From NCBI RefSeq assembly GCF_017874255.1, contig NZ_JAGGLD010000002.1, forward strand, positions 1 to 64,000: a stretch of 64,000 nucleotides of DNA, given 5' to 3'. This stretch comes from Paenibacillus shirakamiensis (GTDB taxonomy: Bacteria; Bacillota; Bacilli; Paenibacillales; Paenibacillaceae). Numbering within the stretch: position 1 is the stretch's first letter; each line of letters begins with the position of its first letter. The position numbers were made by a program, and so were the translations under genes. The notes under the pieces are model-generated. The model worked only from the letters and a program-made list of their open reading frames with translations. It did no database searches and was not told where the DNA came from. Below are positions 56,830 through 64,000 of this stretch, one piece after another.

Positions 56830-57105
56830 ACCCTACAAAACAATTCCATGATTGGGAGAGTAAGGATGTATCTCTATGTCATCAGCGAGCCGGAAGTAGT
56901 GAGAGCCGGTACAGAGATTCATTTTGAAACGCACCCAGGAGAAGGTCTTCTGAACTAGCAGTCTCGAACTTTACGTTTGGAACTGTAACATAGGAAGATC
57001 CGGCCCAGACCGTTATCTGTTGAGTGGTTAGACAGCCCGTCTAACAACGAGAGTGGTACCACGAGCATAAGCCCTCGTCTCTTAAGAGACGAGGGCTTTT
57101 TTTAT
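56830..57105 (+). ncRNA. T-box riboswitch, arginine type
   Basis: The leader of argS has the T-box core GTGGTACCACG (within 57050-57064) and a perfect terminator AGCCCTCGTCTC/GAGACGAGGGCT with a T run (57070-57105). In stem I the strand GAAACGCACCC aligns with GAAGTCGCCC of the valS T-box; counting from the CCC side gives CGC (56930-56932), an arginine codon. It fills most of the gene-free stretch 56791-57123. Confidence 0.9.
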
Positions 57106-57123
57106 TTTAAGGAGGAGAAAAAC

Positions 57124-58980
57124 ATGCTAAGTCACATCATTACCACCCATTTAACAGAAGCTGTTCAACATTTGTATCAAGACCAGAACCTAAATGAAAT
57201 TAAGGTCCCCGCTATACAACTGGAGCAACCTGCGCACATAGAGCATGGAGACTACTCAAGCAGTATTGCTCTACAACTGGCAAAATCCCTCCGCACTTCT
57301 CCTATGATTATCGCTGGGTGGATTAAAGAGCACATGGATCGTCAACAGCATGCATCCATTCTTAGCAAGGTCGAGGTAGTTGCACCTGGATTTATCAATT
57401 GTTTTGTAGATTGGAATCAATGGGTTCATATCGAATGGGAGTCCCCTCCTCTCTCAACTGCTAAGGTTGTAGTGGAACATACTTCAATTAACCCAAATAA
57501 ATCGGCCCATATCGGCCACCTTCGCAATGCTTGTATCGGAGATACCCTCGTTCGCATGTTACGAAAGACAGGCCATACTGTAGAGGTACATAACTATATT
57601 GATGATCTTGGTAATCAACTTGCAGATACGTTAGTAGGAATGCTTCATGTCCCTCTTCAAGCAGAATATGATCGATTCGGAGATTATTGCTGGGATCTAT
57701 ATGGCAAGGTGAACAGACTATATGAAGCGGAGCCTGAATTCACTTCGCATCGGGTAAACGTCCTCCATGCTCTTGAAGAAGGGCATAGTAATCTGGCTTG
57801 GATGGGGGAATTGGTTGCAGAGCGCATGGCTCATGAACATATCGAAGAGATGAGACAGTTCGGCATTACTTATGACCTTTTGGTATGGGAGAGCCATATT
57901 GTGAGGGGAGGATTCTGGTCCTCAGCCTTTGAGTTATTACAGAAGACCCCTCTTTTTCAGCATATGCAGACGGGTAAACTTGCCGGGTGCTGGGTTCTCA
58001 GACAGGATGTGTTGGAAGATCAGACGGATGAGGATGAATATACGAAAGATAAAGTTCTGGTGCGCTCTAACGGCATTCTGACCTACACGGCTAAAGACAT
58101 TGCCTATCATCTTTGGAAATTTGGGCTATTGCATAAAGACTTCGCTTATCGCCCTTTTGAGAATGCGCTATGGACGACACATGCCTCGGGAATAGCTCAA
58201 GCATTCGGACAAGCGGATCGCGTCATCAATGTAATTGACTATCGCCAGCACTATCCTCAGACTATGGTCAGACAAGCGCTAGAGCTACTCGGGTATACCG
58301 AACAGGCAGATCAACTTCAGCATGTAAGTTACGGAGTGGTCTCGCTTAGTCCTGCTTCGGCTGTGGCTCTAGGTATAGATATCTCTGAAGGAAAGTCTTC
58401 TTACGCAATGTCGGGACGCCAAGGGATCGGAGTGAAGATAACTGATCTTATCACCCTCATGGAAAAAGTCATTGAGAAAAACCGTTCCGATCGTACCGGC
58501 TTATCGAGTCGAGATATAGCAACAGCATCCATCCGATATTATGTATTGCGATTCAATTTGCAGACCGAAATCATATTCGACTTCAACCAAGCGACTGAAA
58601 TTTCTGGAAACACCGGGGTGTATTTACTCTATGCCTACGCCCGGGCTTCCAGTGTTCTGCGTAAAGCTGAAGAACAGGGCTTCATTTCAGCTACGCCCCA
58701 GCAGATGCCTTCACTAGAAAAAGCAGAGTATGCTTTGCTTCGTCATATTAGCACTTGGCAGGATACTTTGTTGAAAGCTTGTGAAGAGTTAACGCCCCAT
58801 ACGTTATGTAGCTACGCAAATGAGTTGTCTGCCTTGTTCAGTAACTTCTATGCCCTCTGTCCTATTCTTAAGTCTGAGAGAGAACAATTACACCTGCGTC
58901 TATGGTTGACTGAGAAATTCAAAGATACTTTAGGTGAGGCACTTGAGATATTGGGACTACCAAAGCCAGTACGTATGTAA
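57124..58980 (+). CDS. argS: Arginine--tRNA ligase (second-type, T-box controlled)
   Basis: A 618-residue class I synthetase. The N-terminal Add-1 domain (about 1-100), HIGH motif SAHIGHLRNACIGD (about residue 135) and the C-terminal anticodon-binding helices are all present. In the KMSKS place it has YAMSGRQGIGVK, the pattern of one ArgRS subtype. Whether the genome has a second argS cannot be seen here. AAGGAGG lies just before the ATG. It converges with the second tRNA-Arg(UCU) gene. Confidence 0.96.
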   Translation: MLSHIITTHLTEAVQHLYQDQNLNEIKVPAIQLEQPAHIEHGDYSSSIALQLAKSLRTSPMIIAGWIKEHMDRQQHASILSKVEVVAPGFINCFVDWNQWVHIEWESPPLSTAKVVVEHTSINPNKSAHIGHLRNACIGDTLVRMLRKTGHTVEVHNYIDDLGNQLADTLVGMLHVPLQAEYDRFGDYCWDLYGKVNRLYEAEPEFTSHRVNVLHALEEGHSNLAWMGELVAERMAHEHIEEMRQFGITYDLLVWESHIVRGGFWSSAFELLQKTPLFQHMQTGKLAGCWVLRQDVLEDQTDEDEYTKDKVLVRSNGILTYTAKDIAYHLWKFGLLHKDFAYRPFENALWTTHASGIAQAFGQADRVINVIDYRQHYPQTMVRQALELLGYTEQADQLQHVSYGVVSLSPASAVALGIDISEGKSSYAMSGRQGIGVKITDLITLMEKVIEKNRSDRTGLSSRDIATASIRYYVLRFNLQTEIIFDFNQATEISGNTGVYLLYAYARASSVLRKAEEQGFISATPQQMPSLEKAEYALLRHISTWQDTLLKACEELTPHTLCSYANELSALFSNFYALCPILKSEREQLHLRLWLTEKFKDTLGEALEILGLPKPVRM

Positions 58981-59011
58981 TAACGCAAGTGAACATACTC
59001 TATTATTAAAG

Positions 59012-59047
59012 TAAAAATAAAAAAAGCCCTCCCCTAAGGGAGGACTT
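59012..59047 (-). terminator. Terminator of tRNA-Arg copy 2
   Basis: On the minus strand AGTCCTCCC pairs with GGGAGGGCT, then seven Ts. In the plus direction it may also stop argS, though the tail is poorer. Confidence 0.85.
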
Positions 59048-59057
59048 TCCTGAGTTA

Positions 59058-59131
<74 letters not shown>

Positions 59132-59169
59132 ATAGTATGTAAGGCACCGTAAAAAAGGATGCGTTATTT

Positions 59170-59197
59170 ATTATACCTTATCTCCTCAACTTGTCAA
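59170..59197 (-). promoter_or_regulatory. Promoter of tRNA-Arg (second copy)
   Basis: Minus-strand perfect -35 TTGACA (59192-59197), 16-bp spacer, perfect -10 TATAAT (59170-59175). Stronger on paper than that of copy 1. Confidence 0.85.
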
Positions 59198-59292
59198 AGA
59201 CTTTTTTAAAATTGTTGTCCTGCTTTTTTATGCTTATACTATCAGGGGACAAGGGTAATATATAACATAGTATCTAAAAAGGAGCGTCGTCC

Positions 59293-59604
59293 ATGCGCCA
59301 AGTTCTCTCTTCATTATCCTACTTCAGTATTTTCTTTGCCCCATTCATTTTCCCCATTATTCTATGGATCATTGCGGGAGATGTTATCGTTCGAAAGCAT
59401 GCAAGTAAAGCGTTAATGTCCCATCTATTTCCTTTTCTAGCAGCTATCCCGTTACTATACTTTGTATTTATTTCTTCCAATCATCCAGCATCTTTACTTA
59501 TCTATATTCTAATCTTCGCCATCATTTACTTTGGATCTTTCGTATATAACATTGTTCAAGGAATCCGGGTACTTACGGAAGGGAACTGGAATCAAAGATA
59601 TTAG
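59293..59604 (+). CDS. Small membrane protein, DUF4870-like
   Basis: A 103-residue protein with three predicted membrane spans (about residues 8-28, 44-60 and 67-90). The layout (SYFSIFFAPFIFPIILWII, HASKALMSHLF) resembles the DUF4870 family of unknown function. AAGGAG lies 8 nt before the ATG, and a terminator follows. Confidence 0.82.
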   Translation: MRQVLSSLSYFSIFFAPFIFPIILWIIAGDVIVRKHASKALMSHLFPFLAAIPLLYFVFISSNHPASLLIYILIFAIIYFGSFVYNIVQGIRVLTEGNWNQRY

Positions 59605-59611
59605 AAAAAAC

Positions 59612-59652
59612 AAACGGTTCCCTCTAATCGAATAGAGAGATCCGTTTTTTTA
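59612..59652 (+). terminator. Terminator of the DUF4870-like gene
   Basis: Stem AAACGG...CCGTTT with inner CTCTA/TAGAG, then seven Ts. Confidence 0.8.
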
Positions 59653-59706
59653 ATGGTTAAACCTTTGAATATGTCTGCTATATCCAAGATCCATTCAAGC
59701 TAAGAC

Positions 59707-60063
59707 CTAGTCTTTTGTCGGAAGAGATAGTTCCAATTGTGCAAATAATCCATGAGTACCTAGAAGACTATGTCGGAACTCTTCCCTCTGCAAGGCCGCA
59801 TCTAATTCTCCTTCGTCCCCGAAGTTCTCTTCTGCTATTTCTTCATAGGCATTATGCAGATTGTTATTGTACCAATCCATCACAATATCCGATTCATTCT
59901 TGATCATACGAACTATTTCAAAGTCTGTACCTTCCGCATTGCGAGCTACATACACCAAAAGGGAGGGATCTTCATGTCCAAGCGTGGTCACTTCTACTTC
60001 TGCACAAGGCGTCCCATTATATTCTGTAGTTCGTGTTACATTGACATCTTTAATTGAATACAT
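59707..60063 (-). CDS. Acidic protein of unknown function
   Basis: A 118-residue soluble acidic protein that I do not recognise. It has no motif or signal peptide; the first half looks beta-type and the second helical and Glu/Asp-rich (NAYEEIAEENFGDEGELDAAL). AAGGAG lies 7 nt before the ATG, inside the end of the preceding gene, so the two are co-translated. Confidence 0.75.
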   Translation of the reverse strand: MYSIKDVNVTRTTEYNGTPCAEVEVTTLGHEDPSLLVYVARNAEGTDFEIVRMIKNESDIVMDWYNNNLHNAYEEIAEENFGDEGELDAALQREEFRHSLLGTHGLFAQLELSLPTKD

Positions 60064-60069
60064 GTCTCT

Positions 60070-60393
60070 TCACTCCTTTGTATGCACTTCTTCGGTTAAT
60101 GATGAATGATCCATCTGCGTTTTTGTCTCTAAAGTTCCTAAATCATAGATGCTTTGAAATACCGCCTTCATTCGCTTTGAATATCTAGCATTTACCCCTT
60201 CCTCCGGGGTATCTGGCCATGGATAGATAAAGTCGATAAATCCATCTTCCTCCGTCTCTCCAATCAGATTAAGCTGCCGCTTGAGCTGCTCTGCTTCTTC
60301 CGCTGTAGCTTCAATGGCCCATTCATAGGAGGCTGCACCTTCTTCCTCCAATACAGAACGTCCCTGAACGGAAACGTAATACGTTTTTTTCAT
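60070..60393 (-). CDS. Protein of unknown function paired with 59707
   Basis: A 107-residue soluble acidic protein, unrecognised. It starts as a likely beta hairpin (KKTYYVSVQGRSVL), followed by EWAIEATAEEAEQLKRQL and IDFIYPWPDTP. The ATG 60391-60393 has AAAGGAGG 6 nt upstream; the open frame to 60468 lacks this site and runs over an inverted repeat. It precedes the other unknown gene by 6 bp and is divergent from asnB. Confidence 0.75.
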   Translation of the reverse strand: MKKTYYVSVQGRSVLEEEGAASYEWAIEATAEEAEQLKRQLNLIGETEEDGFIDFIYPWPDTPEEGVNARYSKRMKAVFQSIYDLGTLETKTQMDHSSLTEEVHTKE

Positions 60394-60449
60394 GACCTTC
60401 CTCCTTTCCATGGCCCCGCCTTTGTAGTTTTCCATAAAGGACAGACATT

Positions 60450-60470
60450 TTATGCCTTTCTTCGGCATAA
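60450..60470. repeat. Inverted repeat between the unknown pair and asnB
   Basis: Perfect TTATGCC-N7-GGCATAA in the gap between divergent genes. It could be an operator or an mRNA hairpin; no regulator is known for it. Confidence 0.4.
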
Positions 60471-60532
60471 TTTGTTAACACCGGCGGAATTGAACCGCAT
60501 AGTCAATTACTATAGAGAAAGGATGAACTTAC

Positions 60533-62377
60533 ATGTGCGGCATAACCGGCTTTATTGAATGGAATCGTGATTTGACCCAAGATTCAGAATCGTTGATTAC
60601 CATGACAGAAACCTTATCCAAGCGTGGCCCTGATGCACGAGGAACTTGGATTTCTGGACCGTGTGCTTTCGGACATCGCCGTCTTAGTGTTATGGACCCA
60701 GATCATGGATCACAACCTATGGTTATCCATGAGGAAGATTACGTATATACCATTGTTTACAATGGTGAATTATATAACGCACCTGAACTTCGAGATGAAC
60801 TGAAACAGCGTGGACGCAAATTTAAAACTAGCTGTGACACCGAGGTTCTTTTGCAAGCCTATATCGAGTGGGGACCAGACAGCGTAGACAAATTCAACGG
60901 TATTTTTGCCTTTGCTATATGGGATAGTCAGCGTCAACATATCTTTTTTGCGCGGGATCGCTTAGGAGTAAAGCCGCTTTTTTACAGTGAGATTGGAGAC
61001 ACATTTATTTTTGGGTCTGAACCCAAAGCTATTCTGCAGCATCCCAAAGTTGAGCCTATTGTTGGTGCAGAGGGCATCGCTGAAGTGTTCATTATGGGAC
61101 CTGCTCGTACACCCGGACATGGCGTCTATAGTCAGCTAAATGAACTTAGATCCGGCCGGGCCATGATCTATAGCAGAAGTGGGCTCACCACCTATACGTA
61201 CTGGCAATTGGACAGTCATATTCACGAAGAGAATACGGAACAGACGGCCACCAAACTGCGCGAACTTCTTCAAGATACGGTTGAACGACAGCTCCTATCG
61301 GATGTGCCTCTCTGCACACTCCTCTCAGGAGGGCTGGATTCTAGTGCATTAACAGCACTCGCTGTTGACTATTACCAACGTACAGGACAAGGGAACATTC
61401 ATACTTATTCTGTGGATTATGTAGATAATGAGAAGTATTTTAAGGCACACAGCTACCAGCCTGGTGCAGATGCTCCTTGGATTAAGCGAATGATTGAGGA
61501 GCTTGGGACAGAGCATCACTGGGTGCAGTTCGATACACCTGAACTTGTGGAAGCACTGAATGCCTCGACAGAGGCTAGGGATCTACCCGGCATGGTGGAT
61601 GTAGATTCATCGCTGTATTTATTCAGTCGTGAGATCAAAAAAAATGCCACCGTCGCGCTCTCTGGTGAAGCTGCCGATGAGATTTTTGGCGGATATCCTT
61701 GGTTCCACCGCGATGAATTACTAAACTCCGGCACGTTTCCTTGGTCCGTCGCCACAGCACTTCGCACTGAATTGCTCTCGGATGAAGTACGGCAATGGAT
61801 CAAACCTCAGCAGTATATCGAGGATCGTTATAGTCAAGCGGTGCAAGAGGTACCCAAGCTAAGTGGCGAGAAGGGCAAACAAGCTCAGATGAGAGTCATG
61901 TCTTATCTTAATATTACCCGCTTCATGCCTACTTTACTGGATCGAAAAGACCGGATGAGCATGGCCGCTGGATTAGAAGTTCGTGTACCTTTTTGTGATC
62001 ACAGACTCGTACAATATGTATGGAATGTTCCTTGGGAAATCAAGATGACGGGGGATCGTGAAAAAGGGATCTTGCGCAAAGCGCTCGAAGGTGTGCTTCC
62101 TGAAGATGTACTCTACCGTAAAAAAAGCCCATATCCCAAAACACATAATCCTGCCTATCTCAATGTAGTAAGGCAGCAAGTCCTCGATATCCTGAACGAT
62201 AATAATTCGCCTATCCTCCCTTTAATTAACAAAAATAAAATCCTTGAAATTGCCGCCTCCGAGGAAGCTTCGTCTAATCTACCTTGGTTCGGGCAACTTA
62301 TGTCTGGGCCACAACTCTTCGCTTGGATTACGCAGGTCAATCACTGGCTTAAAGCTTATAATGTTGTAATTCGTTAA
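60533..62377 (+). CDS. asnB: Asparagine synthetase (glutamine-hydrolysing)
   Basis: A 614-residue class II amidotransferase. The N-terminal glutaminase starts MCGITGF with the catalytic Cys2, and YNGELYN follows. The synthetase domain carries the ATP pyrophosphatase loop LSGGLDSSAL (about residue 265). The length suits AsnB. AAAGGA lies 9 nt before the ATG. It stands alone with its own terminator. Confidence 0.96.
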   Translation: MCGITGFIEWNRDLTQDSESLITMTETLSKRGPDARGTWISGPCAFGHRRLSVMDPDHGSQPMVIHEEDYVYTIVYNGELYNAPELRDELKQRGRKFKTSCDTEVLLQAYIEWGPDSVDKFNGIFAFAIWDSQRQHIFFARDRLGVKPLFYSEIGDTFIFGSEPKAILQHPKVEPIVGAEGIAEVFIMGPARTPGHGVYSQLNELRSGRAMIYSRSGLTTYTYWQLDSHIHEENTEQTATKLRELLQDTVERQLLSDVPLCTLLSGGLDSSALTALAVDYYQRTGQGNIHTYSVDYVDNEKYFKAHSYQPGADAPWIKRMIEELGTEHHWVQFDTPELVEALNASTEARDLPGMVDVDSSLYLFSREIKKNATVALSGEAADEIFGGYPWFHRDELLNSGTFPWSVATALRTELLSDEVRQWIKPQQYIEDRYSQAVQEVPKLSGEKGKQAQMRVMSYLNITRFMPTLLDRKDRMSMAAGLEVRVPFCDHRLVQYVWNVPWEIKMTGDREKGILRKALEGVLPEDVLYRKKSPYPKTHNPAYLNVVRQQVLDILNDNNSPILPLINKNKILEIAASEEASSNLPWFGQLMSGPQLFAWITQVNHWLKAYNVVIR

Positions 62378-62396
62378 TAGAGTCTTTAAAAATGAC

Positions 62397-62430
62397 AAAA
62401 GGACGGCTCTCCAAGGGAGGCCGTCCTTTC
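62397..62430. terminator. Terminator between asnB and rdgB
   Basis: Stem AAAGGACGGC/GCCGTCCTTT with inner CTCC/GGAG. It lies between convergent genes and may serve both, though T runs are short. Confidence 0.75.
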
Positions 62431-62449
62431 ATGATTAGATATACGTATT

Positions 62450-63088
62450 TTAGCTAGAAGGGTGGATCCCTAACTTCTGTTGTAAAAGCCGAAGTGCCTC
62501 ACCACGGTGACTGATGGCTTGCTTTTCCTGCATCGTTAGCTGCGCCATAGTCTTATCGTACTTGGATAGATAAAATAGCGGATCATATCCAAATCCGCCT
62601 TGACCGACAGGTTCCGATACGATCATGCCTTCTACTGTGCCCTCCGCTTCCGTAAATTCTCCTGTAGCGGGATCATATAGCGCCAAGTGACATACGAATC
62701 TCGCTGGACTTAGCAGGGGTTGTTCCGTATCTTCACCAAGGGAAAGCTCGGCTAGATCATGAAGCAGCTTCTCATTGTTCTCGGCGTCACTTGCATGTTC
62801 ACCTGCATAACGGGCGGAATAGACTCCCGGTCTACCTTCTAGTTGATCTACACATAATCCAGAATCATCTGCAAGCACTCGTAGTCCAAGAACATCGCCT
62901 ACAGTCTTTGCTTTTTTGCGTGCATTTTCAGCAAAAGTCAGACCATCTTCAATGACTTCAGGAATATCAGGATAATCCGCCATGCTTTTGACGATGGTAT
63001 CCTGCGAAGATAAAGCATGAACGAACTCTTTAACCTTACCTGAATTTCCAGTAGCAACTATAAGAACCTGCTTAGTTTGATTAGTCAT
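62450..63088 (-). CDS. rdgB: XTP/dITP diphosphatase (RdgB/Ham1)
   Basis: A 212-residue house-cleaning enzyme that removes ITP and XTP. The N-terminal [12 protein letters not shown], the ADDSGLCVD metal site and the C-terminal ISHRGEALR are conserved. Its start overlaps the rph stop by four bases, the usual rph-rdgB pair of Bacilli. Confidence 0.97.
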   Translation of the reverse strand: MTNQTKQVLIVATGNSGKVKEFVHALSSQDTIVKSMADYPDIPEVIEDGLTFAENARKKAKTVGDVLGLRVLADDSGLCVDQLEGRPGVYSARYAGEHASDAENNEKLLHDLAELSLGEDTEQPLLSPARFVCHLALYDPATGEFTEAEGTVEGMIVSEPVGQGGFGYDPLFYLSKYDKTMAQLTMQEKQAISHRGEALRLLQQKLGIHPSS

Positions 63089-63846
63089 ACGCCTTGACCA
63101 GACTGTCCTGAACCAATTTTGAGAGCAATCGGTCCCAGAATCTCTTGCTGCTGCGCGATCATTTCATGAATACCCTGCTGAGCTAGCTCAAGAAGACCAT
63201 TTAGCTCATCCCGTGAGAACGGGCTCTCTTCGCCTGTTCCTTGAACTTCCACAAACTTGCCTTCTCCAGTCATGACCACATTCATATCTACTTTGGCCTT
63301 GGAATCTTCTTCATAGTTCAGATCTAGCAAAAGTTCTTCGCCTACTACGCCTACACTAACCGAAGCCAAATAATCAGTGATAGGAAACACGGAAAGATTA
63401 TGTTTTTGAGAAAGTTTATTCACCGCAATGGCTAACGCTACAAATGCACCTGTAATGGAAGTCGTTCTCGTTCCGCCATCAGCCTGTATGACATCACAGT
63501 CTATAATGACAGTTCTTTCTCCTAATGCTTGCAAATTAATAACAGAACGAAGAGCACGTCCAATCAAACGTTGAATTTCCATCGTACGTCCGGTAAGCTT
63601 ACCCCGTGCCGACTCCCGTTGATTTCTTGTATGTGTCGCTCGTGGCAACATCGAGTATTCAGCAGTGACCCATCCTTTGCCCTGCCCTTTCATGAATGGA
63701 GGGACTTTCTCTTCTACGGTAGCCGTACAAAGGACTTTGGTATCTCCAACTTCAATATACACGGATCCTTCCGCATATTTATTAATATCTACAGTCAATT
63801 TCATAGGCCTACGCTGATTGCCAAGGCGCTCATTCTGTCTAATCAT
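63085..63846 (-). CDS. rph: Ribonuclease PH
   Basis: A 253-residue phosphorolytic 3'-5' exonuclease that trims tRNA ends. [13 protein letters not shown] (phosphate site), [20 protein letters not shown] and [10 protein letters not shown] are conserved. The ATG 63844-63846 has TAGGAGG 6 nt upstream; the frame is open to 63915 without such a site. It is first of the rph-rdgB pair. Confidence 0.97.
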   Translation of the reverse strand: MIRQNERLGNQRRPMKLTVDINKYAEGSVYIEVGDTKVLCTATVEEKVPPFMKGQGKGWVTAEYSMLPRATHTRNQRESARGKLTGRTMEIQRLIGRALRSVINLQALGERTVIIDCDVIQADGGTRTTSITGAFVALAIAVNKLSQKHNLSVFPITDYLASVSVGVVGEELLLDLNYEEDSKAKVDMNVVMTGEGKFVEVQGTGEESPFSRDELNGLLELAQQGIHEMIAQQQEILGPIALKIGSGQSGQGV

Positions 63847-63948
63847 GGGTATCCTCCTACGTATCTTCCAGTCTAATACTTCCCCTATTCTACCAAAGTG
63901 ATTCCATAAAAGCATCTTGGGGTAAAGCTCACTCCTTATCTAAACACA

Positions 63949-63973
63949 GAAAAAGAGGCCTAGATGGGCCTCA
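63949..63973 (-). terminator. Terminator of a gene beyond the right edge
   Basis: Stem GAGGCC/GGCCTC with a 7-nt loop and TTTTT on the minus strand. It would end a leftward gene that starts outside the window; in Bacillus gerM precedes rph, so that is a possibility. Confidence 0.75.
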
Positions 63974-64000
63974 GAAATCAAATCTGACCTTATGTTTAGT

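Noticed and set aside
56926..56931. Threonine codon ACG as specifier of the argS T-box
   Set aside because: Alignment of the CCC side with the valS T-box shifts the codon to CGC (Arg), which agrees with the gene.

Overview
The window looks like a chromosomal segment of a spore-forming, low-to-mid GC Gram-positive bacterium of the Paenibacillaceae, most likely Paenibacillus or a close relative. The evidence is gene order. From about 2.3 to 48 kb nearly every gene is on the minus strand and follows the Bacillus pheA-obg-spo0B-rpmA-rplU-spoIVF-min-mre-radC-maf-spoIIB-folC-valS-spoVID-hem-engB-lon-clpX-tig backbone. Sporulation genes (safA, spo0B, spoIVFA/B, spoIIB, spoVID) sit among them. Differences from Bacillus subtilis include rng behind rplU, murC next to folC, a cobA-hemD fusion, speD next to hemA, and ispG between clpX and lonB. 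The genus is inferred; no search was run.

Layout. 1-299: 5' end of a 16S rRNA gene on the minus strand, with tandem promoters at 522-637. 0.7-2.2 kb: a SafA-like LysM protein. 2.3-6.1 kb: an amino-acid operon (pheB-hom-thrB-pheA). 6.2-8.3 kb: spo0B-obgE. 8.4-9.5 kb: rplU-prp-rpmA with an L21-type leader. 9.5-12.7 kb: rng and spoIVFA/B. 12.8-18.3 kb: shape and division genes (maf-radC-mreBCD-minCD). 18.4-25.5 kb: spoIIB-like gene, then valS-folC-murC behind a valine T-box. 25.6-35.8 kb: spoVID and the haem operon (hemA-hemX-sirC-hemC-cobA/hemD-hemB-hemL-rluA type). 35.9-37.2 kb: speD with a structured leader and an unknown gene. 37.3-48.2 kb: engB, two Lon proteases, ispG, clpX, clpP, tig and a YsoA-like gene.

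48.3-59.1 kb is the accessory part. Two identical tRNA-Arg(UCU) genes in opposite orientation bracket it. Between them lie gpx, a phosphate-uptake operon (secreted beta-propeller protein, pstS, pstC, pstA, but no pstB) behind an 11-bp-periodic PhoP-type box, a PilZ protein, a secreted Lys/Thr/His-rich protein, a two-component system, and an arginyl-tRNA synthetase under its own T-box. 59.2-64 kb: a small membrane protein, two unknown acidic proteins, asnB, and rph-rdgB.

Most of the window is conserved housekeeping DNA and I found no defence system, prophage, IS element or CRISPR array. The features most worth following up are the speD 5' leader, whose predicted helices are mutually exclusive with a helix beside the ribosome site, and the unusual make-up of the phosphate island between the inverted tRNA-Arg genes.
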